From: Betaproteobacteria bacterium
GTDB lineage: Bacteria > Pseudomonadota > Gammaproteobacteria > Burkholderiales > Burkholderiaceae_C
Assembly (NCBI GenBank): GCA_028870715.1
Contig: JAGWOZ010000002.1
Location: 1 to 59,449 of the forward strand
Direction of reading: 5' to 3'
Length of the DNA stretch: 59,449 nt
Below, piece after piece: positions 52,212-59,449 of this stretch. The translations under genes and the position numbers were made by a program. Every line of letters begins with the position of its first letter. The first letter of the stretch is position 1. The notes under the pieces are model-generated. The model did not search any database. It was not told the origin of the DNA and worked only from the letters and a program-made list of their open reading frames with translations.

Positions 52212-52844
52212 ATGCGTCTCAGCAGCCGTTCTTTCCAGGATCAGCACGCCCTTGCGCCGCAATATGCGTTCTGCAAGCCCGCGTCCGTCGGACACGTCGC
52301 GCTTTCGGATAACCGCAATCCGCACCTCGCCTGGAGCGAGGCGCCAGCGCAGACGCGCAGTTTCGCGCTGATCTGCCATGACCCCGACGTGCCGAGCGCC
52401 GCCGATGATGTCAATCGTGAGGGCCATACGGTACCAGCGTCTTTACGCCGCGTGGATTTCTTCCATTGGGTTGTCGTCGACATCCCTGCCGATTGGCGTG
52501 AAATCGCCGAAGGTGCCATGAGCGCCGGTGTGACGGCGCGCGGCAAGGGCCCGCTGCCAGGCCCCGCGCCGCGTCACGGCATCAACGACTATACGGCGTG
52601 GTTCAAGGGCGACCAGGACATGGAAGGTTTGTATTACGGCTACGACGGCCCCTGCCCGCCGTGGAACGATGCGCTCCTCCACCACTACACGTTCACGCTA
52701 TTTGCGCTGGATCTTCCGCACTGTCCCGTGGACGGCGCCTTTACGGGGCAACAGGTGCGCGACGCCATCGCCGGCCACGTGTTGGCACAGGCGGCGATCA
52801 CCGGCACGTACACCCTCAATCCAAACCTGGCCAAAGGAGGCTGA
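52212..52844 (+). CDS. YbhB/YbcL family Raf-kinase-inhibitor-like (PEBP) protein
   Basis: NRNPHLAWSEAPAQTRSFALICHDPDVPS; YYGYDGPCPPWNDALLHHYTFTLFAL. Confidence 0.9.
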   Translation: MRLSSRSFQDQHALAPQYAFCKPASVGHVALSDNRNPHLAWSEAPAQTRSFALICHDPDVPSAADDVNREGHTVPASLRRVDFFHWVVVDIPADWREIAEGAMSAGVTARGKGPLPGPAPRHGINDYTAWFKGDQDMEGLYYGYDGPCPPWNDALLHHYTFTLFALDLPHCPVDGAFTGQQVRDAIAGHVLAQAAITGTYTLNPNLAKGG

Positions 52845-52947
52845 GCCGCGCAGCGGTATCGGGCCAGCGGCCTGTCCGGCGCCCCAGTGCAGAGGGAAAC
52901 CAACAGCCATCTACACTGCGCGCATCCTTGCGCCAGCACACAACACC

Positions 52948-53208
52948 ATGTCCCAGGATGTCCCAAGCAAAAAGCCGCTCAATGTGCAACTCCAGGGCCT
53001 CATCGGCATCCTTGTGGGCATTCTTGCCCTCGTCATCGTCCTCGGGCTGCTGCGTTGGCGGCGCGATGGCTTGCCGGTCGACCCCGCCGAGCTGCAGATG
53101 AGCGCATCCTCCCCCTGCATGGTGCAGGCCATCAACGCCGCCACCGCGGGTGGCAAGCCCATTACCTACAGCCAGCTCGACACGCTCAAAGCCCGGTGCG
53201 GGCAATGA
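52948..53208 (+). CDS. Small single-TM hypothetical protein
   Basis: MSQDVPSKKPLNVQLQGLIGILVGILALVIVLGLLRWRRDG; 86 aa. Confidence 0.6.
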   Translation: MSQDVPSKKPLNVQLQGLIGILVGILALVIVLGLLRWRRDGLPVDPAELQMSASSPCMVQAINAATAGGKPITYSQLDTLKARCGQ

Positions 53209-53232
53209 GCCTGTCCTGGGCTTGCGACGGCC

Positions 53233-53580
53233 TTACTTCTTGCCCTTGATGCCGTCGATGTAGTCGGCGATCACGGCGACCTGCTCCTCGGGGATCGGCG
53301 CCTTGAACACGTTCTTCATCTTGTTGACCTCCGCCAGCCAGGCGGCCTTGCCAAGGTCTGGCTGGGTCATCACCATCCCCACCGAGTGGCACATCAGGCA
53401 GTAACTATTGGCGGCCTTGGCACCAGCCGAATCGCCCGGGAATACGCGCGTGCTTTCGGGCAGCTTGACGCTGGTGCTTTTGAGAGTGGCAGCCTCGGCC
53501 GTGTTGCCCAGGAGCGAGGCCACCGTGGCGGATGCGACGAGCGCCAGGCTGAAGGCTGCGATGCGTTGTGCGTTGTTCAT
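53233..53580 (-). CDS. sorB: c-type cytochrome (SorB-like)
   Basis: Signal peptide, CLMCHSVG heme motif; immediately downstream of SorA-like gene. Confidence 0.8.
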   Translation of the reverse strand: MNNAQRIAAFSLALVASATVASLLGNTAEAATLKSTSVKLPESTRVFPGDSAGAKAANSYCLMCHSVGMVMTQPDLGKAAWLAEVNKMKNVFKAPIPEEQVAVIADYIDGIKGKK

Positions 53581-53594
53581 GCGTGTCTCCTCGT

Positions 53595-54836
53595 TCAAAC
53601 CGCCATCACGGTGGTGCTCTCCACCACGTTGCGCATGAACCCGCCGGGGTTCCAGTTCGGCGTCATGGGCTGCTGCAGGCCGTCGCTGTTGGTGCAGCGG
53701 GCCATGAGCGTTTGCGCGCCCCGGTCCAGCTTCACATGCGTGGTCCATTGGCGGAAGCTGTACTTGCCGTAGTCCCTGCCGAGCTGGGTCGGCATCCAGC
53801 TCTTGCCACCGTCGATCGACAATTCCACCATCTTCACGCCGGTATCGCCACCGAAGGCAATGCCGCGCACCAGCTCGGGTCGGCCTGCTGGCACCTTGGC
53901 GCCCGTGGTGAGGTTGGTGACGAAGGAGCGCGGCACCATCTTGTTGATGGGCACGAACTTCACATCCTTCTCGCCAGGCGTCATGTTGGCCTGCGGCCAG
54001 TTGTCGGGAATGGTGTAGGCCGGATGCATCCAGAAATTGGTGTCCTCGTGGTCAAGCACGGTGACGTGCTGCAGCATCTTGGTCCAGTAGGTGGCGTACC
54101 AGCCGGGAACGACGAGGCGGAAGGGAAATCCGTTGAGCAGTGGCAGCGACTGGCCGTTCATTGCCCAGGCGATCATCACTTCACCGTCTCGGGCATGGTC
54201 CACATTGAGCGATTTCTTCAGGTTCGGCGCCGTGGGAATCACCGGACGCTCGGAACCCTCAAACTGCACCTGCACGGCGCCGGGTTTGACCCCAGCCTCG
54301 TCCAGCACGTCCTTGAGCCGCACGCCCACCCAGCGGGCGTTGCCCATCGCACCATTGCTCCATTCGCCGCCGGCAACGCGCGGCTGAAAGAATCCACGTG
54401 AATTGCCTGAGCACTGATTCACCGCGGCGAGTTCGACGCGCTTGAACTTGCGCATGAGGTCGAAGACGGTGAGCTTGAGCTCCTTGTTCACATGCCCGCC
54501 GATGGTCACGGTATGGGTCCTGGGGTCCATGTGCGTGGGAATGTCGGCCCAGTGCCAACGCACGTAAAACTCATTGACCGGGGTGAACACACCCTTGTCG
54601 TAGACCGAAAACGGCGTCTCCAGCAGCGGTGGGCGAGTGCGCTGCAAAATCATCGAACCCTTTTGCGGAAAGGCATTGGTGAGCCGTCGCTCGTCCGGCC
54701 CGCCGGGCAATGGCAGCTTGATCATGTCGGCCGCCAGCGCACCACGCGCCAGCAGCGCCGAGCCCAGGCCAAGCGCGCCAGCCTGCAACAATTGCCGACG
54801 CAGAACGATGTCGATTTCGGGTTTCTTGGATGTCAT
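53595..54836 (-). CDS. sorA: SorA-type sulfite dehydrogenase, molybdopterin subunit
   Basis: Tat-like RRQLLQAGALGLGSALLARGALA; Mo-ligand region LAAVNQCSGNSRGFFQPRVAGGEWSNGAMGNARW. Confidence 0.85.
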   Translation of the reverse strand: MTSKKPEIDIVLRRQLLQAGALGLGSALLARGALAADMIKLPLPGGPDERRLTNAFPQKGSMILQRTRPPLLETPFSVYDKGVFTPVNEFYVRWHWADIPTHMDPRTHTVTIGGHVNKELKLTVFDLMRKFKRVELAAVNQCSGNSRGFFQPRVAGGEWSNGAMGNARWVGVRLKDVLDEAGVKPGAVQVQFEGSERPVIPTAPNLKKSLNVDHARDGEVMIAWAMNGQSLPLLNGFPFRLVVPGWYATYWTKMLQHVTVLDHEDTNFWMHPAYTIPDNWPQANMTPGEKDVKFVPINKMVPRSFVTNLTTGAKVPAGRPELVRGIAFGGDTGVKMVELSIDGGKSWMPTQLGRDYGKYSFRQWTTHVKLDRGAQTLMARCTNSDGLQQPMTPNWNPGGFMRNVVESTTVMAV

Positions 54837-55146
54837 GATCGATGCCTCCTCCAGGTTTTCTCAGCCAATGCGCGCTTGAAATCCGCCAGGAATGGCGGAT
54901 GGAGATATTCCATGTTGTTTCACGGACAAAGACAAATCACTGTTTTCGATGAAATCAACGCAGTTTTCTGATGGATGATTCACCAATCAAGCCTTGCTTG
55001 GCGCACAGCGTCCACCGCCTGCGTATGCGCGACGACGCATAAACAAGCCTGTACGCGGCTCATGCGTTGATCCCGCCATGCTGTGACGGAGAAAACCGGA
55101 TTTCGCGAAATCACTATCCCCTGTATTTCGTTATATTTACAAGGAT

Positions 55147-56028
55147 ATGACGCCGACCGCTTCGAGTTACATTTGGTCACCTCTATCGCAAACGGCCATG
55201 GAAAACCTGTTTACCTCGGCACTGTCGTGCCAGCGCATTGCGCATCGCGGCGGCGGCTGGCTGGCTCCGGAAAACACTCTTGCCGGTTTCCAGGCGGGAT
55301 TGCAAGCGGGGTTCAGGGCCTTTGAATGCGACGTCAAACTGAGCGCCGACGGCGTGCCCTTCCTGTTGCACGATGACTTGCTGGACCGCACCACCGAGGC
55401 CTCAGGGCGCGCCAGCCGGCAGGCTTGGGCGCGGCTGGCGCAACTCGATGCGGGCACCGCATGCAAGCCGCGCCTGGCTGACCAGGCCCCGCCGGGGGAA
55501 GGCCGTTTGCACACGACCGGGAGCCCCCAGCAGCGCATTGCGTCGCTGCAAAGCGTGGCGGCGCTGCTCGCCGGGCGGGACATCTGGCTCAATCTGGAAA
55601 TCAAGACCGACGCTGATGCGAGCGCCACGCGGCAGGCCGAGTGGGGCGCTCGCATTGCCCAGGCTGCAGCCAGACTCTGGGCCGATGCCGCGCAACCACC
55701 CTGCCTGTCTTCGTTCTCCATCCCGGCCTTGCAGGGCGCAATGCACGCGGCGCCGCTGCTGCCCCGTGCCTGGTTGTGCGAAGCCCTGCCGCCGCACTGG
55801 CGCGAGCCCGCGCAAGCTCTGGCGCTGCGCGCCTTGCACCTCGATGCCAGGGCGTGCACTCCAGAGCTCGTGCCAGCCGTTCACGCTGCCCGTTTGCGGC
55901 TGCGGCTGTACACCGTGAACGACACAGCGGCCCTGGCACAATGGTGTGCGGCGGGCGTCGACGGCATCTTCACCGACGCGCTCGAGCTCGGCCCGGGCGC
56001 GCCGCCCGCGGCCGGCCTCGACTCCTGA
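55147..56028 (+). CDS. ugpQ: Glycerophosphodiester phosphodiesterase (start 55147 or 55198)
   Basis: RIAHRGGGWLAPENTLAGFQAGLQAGFRAFECDVKLSADGVPFLLHDDLLDRTT. Confidence 0.9.
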   Translation: MTPTASSYIWSPLSQTAMENLFTSALSCQRIAHRGGGWLAPENTLAGFQAGLQAGFRAFECDVKLSADGVPFLLHDDLLDRTTEASGRASRQAWARLAQLDAGTACKPRLADQAPPGEGRLHTTGSPQQRIASLQSVAALLAGRDIWLNLEIKTDADASATRQAEWGARIAQAAARLWADAAQPPCLSSFSIPALQGAMHAAPLLPRAWLCEALPPHWREPAQALALRALHLDARACTPELVPAVHAARLRLRLYTVNDTAALAQWCAAGVDGIFTDALELGPGAPPAAGLDS

Positions 56029-56111
56029 GAACAACGCCAACTCGCCCGATCGTTTTCCTCCCGCTTGGGAGTGCCCGACCCGATACGGCAGATCCCGCAG
56101 CACGCACAGCC

Positions 56112-56879
56112 ATGACCGAACCCTCCCGCCTGGGCATTTTGTGTGCCATGCAGGCCGAGCAGCAGATGCTGCTGCAACAGCTCATCCCCACGCAGCCGCA
56201 CCGCCTGCATGGCAAGCGCGTTTATCACCACGGCCAGCTGCACGGGCACGAGGTGGTGATGGCGCTGTCGGGCATCGGCAAGGTGGCAGCCGCGACCAGT
56301 GCCACGAGCCTGATCGCCGAGTTCGGTTGCGATGTCCTGTTGTTCACAGGCACGGCCGGCGGATTGGGTCAATCGGTGCAAATCGGCGATATCGTTGTGG
56401 CGACGAGCTTCCTGCAGCACGACCTGGATGCCTCGCCCCTGTTCCCGCGTTTCGAGGTTCCCCTGACAGGGCGCAGCCGCTTTCCCGCCAACGACCTCTG
56501 GGCGACGCGGCTGCTGGCAGCCGCGCATGCAGCCGTGGACCGCACATCACACAGCGCTGCAGGCCGCGCGCGTCTGCAGCGGCTGAGCATTCAAGCTCCG
56601 CGCGCCCACGTGGGTCTGCTAATCAGCGGCGACCGCTTCGTCGGCGGCGCTGACCAGGCGCGGGGGATCCGCGCGTTGTTGCCCGACGCCATCGCGGTGG
56701 ATATGGAAAGTGCCGCAGTGGCCCAAGTCTGCGCAGACTATTCCGTGCCATTCGCCGCCGTGCGCAGCATCTCGGACCGCGCCGATGCGACCGCCCACAT
56801 CGACTTCGAGCGATTCACGGCGCTCGTGGCGCGGCACTACAGCGCCGCGGTGCTCAAACTGGCTCTGCAGGCGGCGTAG
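56112..56879 (+). CDS. mtnN: 5'-methylthioadenosine/S-adenosylhomocysteine nucleosidase
   Basis: LGILCAMQAEQQMLLQQL; VLLFTGTAGGLGQSVQIGDIVVAT; VDMESAAVAQVC. Confidence 0.9.
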   Translation: MTEPSRLGILCAMQAEQQMLLQQLIPTQPHRLHGKRVYHHGQLHGHEVVMALSGIGKVAAATSATSLIAEFGCDVLLFTGTAGGLGQSVQIGDIVVATSFLQHDLDASPLFPRFEVPLTGRSRFPANDLWATRLLAAAHAAVDRTSHSAAGRARLQRLSIQAPRAHVGLLISGDRFVGGADQARGIRALLPDAIAVDMESAAVAQVCADYSVPFAAVRSISDRADATAHIDFERFTALVARHYSAAVLKLALQAA

Positions 56880-58140
56880 CGTCAGCAATCCGGCGTGCAG
56901 GTCGCCCGGCCACCAGCGCGAAGGTGAAAAACCGGCACTCGATCGGCCCGTTGTAGACGACATGCCGGCGCGTGGGCTTCAACCGCAGGGCGCGATCCGC
57001 GTGCAGATCGGCCAGCAACAGCCCCGCGTGCCAACCCGCGAAGCGGCGCTTAAGCACGTCGCCCAAGCGCGGAAGAAATTCGTCAGCCTCGCTCCCCTTG
57101 GCTTCGATGCGCTCGGCATAGGGGGGATTGGTCACAATATGGCCAGCCTGACCGGCAGCGAGAACTGCTGGCGGCTGGGCATCCATCACATCGGCCTGTT
57201 TGAATTCGATGGCGTGCTCGACTCCGGCCAAGCGCGCGTTGGCTTGCGCGATCGCCACCATGCGCGGGTCGATGTCCGAGGCGATGATGGGCGCGGGCGC
57301 ATCGCGTCGCATGGCCCGTGCTGCCTCGCGCAGACCTTCCCAACGCGCAGCGTCGAAGCCCGCAAGCCGCTCGAACCCGAACGTGCGGTTCAGCCCCGAC
57401 GCAACGCGGCAAGCGCTTTGCGCTGCCTCGATGGCGAGCGTTCCCGCCCCGCACAGCGGGTCAAAGAAAACGTCCTGCGGCGTCCAACCGGACAGCCGTA
57501 CGAGACCTGCGGCCAAGTTTTCCTTGAGTGGGGCTTCCCCATGCTCGGCACGCCAGCCGCGCTTGAACAGCGCTTCCCCCGACGTATCCAGGTAGAGCAA
57601 CGCGTCCGCCGCGCCAAGGTGCAGGTGAATGCGCACGTCGGGGTTCTGGCGGTCCACACTGGGCCGCTCTTGCCCCAGGCGGCGAAAGTGGTCGCAGACG
57701 CCGTCCTTGACGCGCAATGCTGCGAACAGGAGGCTATCGGGAAAATTCGCGGATGGTGCGGATTCGACGCTGCTTCGCCAGACCGTGCGCGCCGCCGGCA
57801 CTTGCGGCGGCGGCAGCGTCGAGCCACGCTCGGCGGTCACGTCCACCCGCAGGGTCTGTTCGGGGGTGAACCAGCGCTCCCAAGGCAACGCAAGCGCCAG
57901 ACGGTACACGTCGTCCGCATGCGCCGCGGCGGCGCGACCCATGCGCAGCAGGACACGCGACGCAATGCGGCTATGCAAATTGAGAAGCATCACATCAGCG
58001 AGCGTTCCGCGCGCGGGCACGCCACTGGCCACCGGTTCGCGCACATGCAAGGTGGGGCTGGCAAGTTGCTCCATCTCGGCCACGAGCGACGCCTCCAGCC
58101 CGCGCGGGCAGGGCAGAAACAGGGAATGCTGATCGGACAT
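56854..58140 (-). CDS. rlmL: THUMP-domain class I SAM-dependent rRNA methyltransferase (RlmL-like)
   Basis: DVFFDPLCGAGTLAIEAAQSA; HIVTNPPYAERIEAKG (NPPY motif). Confidence 0.88.
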   Translation of the reverse strand: MSDQHSLFLPCPRGLEASLVAEMEQLASPTLHVREPVASGVPARGTLADVMLLNLHSRIASRVLLRMGRAAAAHADDVYRLALALPWERWFTPEQTLRVDVTAERGSTLPPPQVPAARTVWRSSVESAPSANFPDSLLFAALRVKDGVCDHFRRLGQERPSVDRQNPDVRIHLHLGAADALLYLDTSGEALFKRGWRAEHGEAPLKENLAAGLVRLSGWTPQDVFFDPLCGAGTLAIEAAQSACRVASGLNRTFGFERLAGFDAARWEGLREAARAMRRDAPAPIIASDIDPRMVAIAQANARLAGVEHAIEFKQADVMDAQPPAVLAAGQAGHIVTNPPYAERIEAKGSEADEFLPRLGDVLKRRFAGWHAGLLLADLHADRALRLKPTRRHVVYNGPIECRFFTFALVAGRPARRIADATPPAEPV

Positions 58141-58455
58141 GGCGTGCTCGCGGGAAAAGTTCGCAGCTTAGCGCCACAGACGAGCAGCGGGCGCCGTGCT
58201 TGCCTCTGCCGTGGAGGGCGAAGTAGCGTACGCGGGCCCGCGCCCGGACCTGCCGCATGCCGTCGAATCGTCGCGCGTGGTTGCGGCACGACCGGCTCCA
58301 CCGCTTGTGCGCACCAGCGGCATTGGTACAAGCTATAGGACCTGGCGCGCCGGCTCACAGGTAAGCTGACGTGAAACGGGGACATCCCTGGAGCGCGCGC
58401 ATGCAGCGACGCTGCGGGCCCTATCGCCATCTTTGCCCCTCTTGCACTTCGCACC

Positions 58456-59364
58456 ATGAACCTCCGCATTCGATTTCTCTCACCCGCCGTCGTCGCGGCG
58501 CTCCTCGGTCTGGGATGCGCCGCCCACGCAACGCCCCTCCATGCGCAGTCCAACTGGGTGCTTGGGATCCAGAACGGTTTGGTCCAGGAAAACGCCGTCG
58601 CCTCTGGCAATACCTCGCAGGCCCTGGCCGATGTCATCGGCAATGCAACCGGCCATCGGGTGATCTGGGAAGACCACTTCACGGCCCAGGCGGCGAGTTC
58701 GGCACCGCAGGGGCAGGGATACGACTTTGCCTTCGTCAAGCCACCCAACCTGACCGCGTCGTTGCTGTCCAAGGGTTGGCGCCTGGTGGCTGTGGCGCAG
58801 TCGCCGGTCGAGTTCGGCACGGATCTCATCGCCCAACCCTGCCCCGACAAACCAGGCCAGGTGCTACTGGGCGGGCCGACTCTTGCGCTCCTGGGCCTTC
58901 AGCAAAACATTCCGCAGACTTGTGTGCCGCCGAGCGCTGTGTGGTCGTCGCCGGCAGCCTTCATCCTGGCCCCAGCCAAGGGAAGTCTGGTTGACGAGGT
59001 AGCTCAGAAAATGTGGCGCGAGCATGCGCCGGTCGTACCCGGACATGCGGTCTACGCGAAGTATCAGAATGCTGTCACGGGCTTCATGCAAACCACGCAC
59101 GTTGCCGTCATCGGTGCGGTCACACCCATCCTGTCCCGAGCCTGGAAAGCCCATGGCGGGGTGGTCCTGGCACACCAGCCCATGCCATTCTGGGCACTGC
59201 TCGCCGCGCCCAAGGTGCCCTCTGCCAGCGTCGTCAATGTGCGCACCGCATTGCTTGGCGCCGAATCCGGAAGCGTGAACAAGGCGTTGCACATCGCGGG
59301 CTGGGAGGCCGGCAGCGCCAAGCCCTATGTGGCGTTCATGCAATGGCTTCGCGAAAAGTCATGA
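58456..59364 (+). CDS. PhnD-like periplasmic substrate-binding protein
   Basis: Signal peptide; YDFAFVKPPNLTASLLSKGWRLVAVAQSPVEFGTDLIAQ resembles PhnD/SsuA-2 family. Confidence 0.65.
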   Translation: MNLRIRFLSPAVVAALLGLGCAAHATPLHAQSNWVLGIQNGLVQENAVASGNTSQALADVIGNATGHRVIWEDHFTAQAASSAPQGQGYDFAFVKPPNLTASLLSKGWRLVAVAQSPVEFGTDLIAQPCPDKPGQVLLGGPTLALLGLQQNIPQTCVPPSAVWSSPAAFILAPAKGSLVDEVAQKMWREHAPVVPGHAVYAKYQNAVTGFMQTTHVAVIGAVTPILSRAWKAHGGVVLAHQPMPFWALLAAPKVPSASVVNVRTALLGAESGSVNKALHIAGWEAGSAKPYVAFMQWLREKS

Positions 59365-59449
59365 CGGCGAGAGCGCGGATGGATCCAGGTGGACGTTGCT
59401 GCAAAGCCACCGGCCTTGATCGCCGAGCCCGTGCGGGAGGCCACGGGCT

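Overview
The window is a gene-dense, GC-rich chromosomal segment. Gene content suggests a Burkholderiales-type betaproteobacterium with chemolithoautotrophic capacity (taxon is inference). I see no IS elements, CRISPR arrays, rRNA or tRNA. Main blocks: (1) exbB/exbD, dapB, bamE, fur, hprK, ptsN, hpf, corA. (2) A compact minus-strand membrane-lipid/oxidative-stress cluster: FAD oxidoreductase, DUF1365, cyclopropane-fatty-acyl synthase-like enzyme, Tat-exported chalcone-isomerase-like protein, GPH/MFS transporter, DUF3833 lipoprotein, SDR and an NTF2-like protein. folE2 and a periplasmic glutathione peroxidase lie upstream, next to a divergent B12-binding MerR regulator of the LitR/CarH photoreceptor family. 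(3) A Calvin-cycle operon cbbF-P-T-Z-G-K-A followed by a redoxin and cbbY, with divergent cbbR and a highly structured cbbR-cbbF intergenic region. (4) rsmE, tal, glnE, yhdP, a nitrilase and an OmpA-family protein. (5) A five-gene aldehyde oxidoreductase (AOR) operon resembling aorABCDE: polyferredoxin, tungsto/molybdo-enzyme, FAD subunit, MoaD-like protein and a small unknown protein. (6) An ABC transporter of unknown substrate with no adjacent binding protein, linked to a GT28/MGDG-synthase-like glycosyltransferase. (7) SorAB-type sulfite dehydrogenase and miscellaneous genes. The most interesting targets are the putative light/B12-controlled lipid cluster with a repeated TGTCC operator array, the AOR operon, and the structured cbb leader. 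All family calls come from reading the translations; no database search was run.
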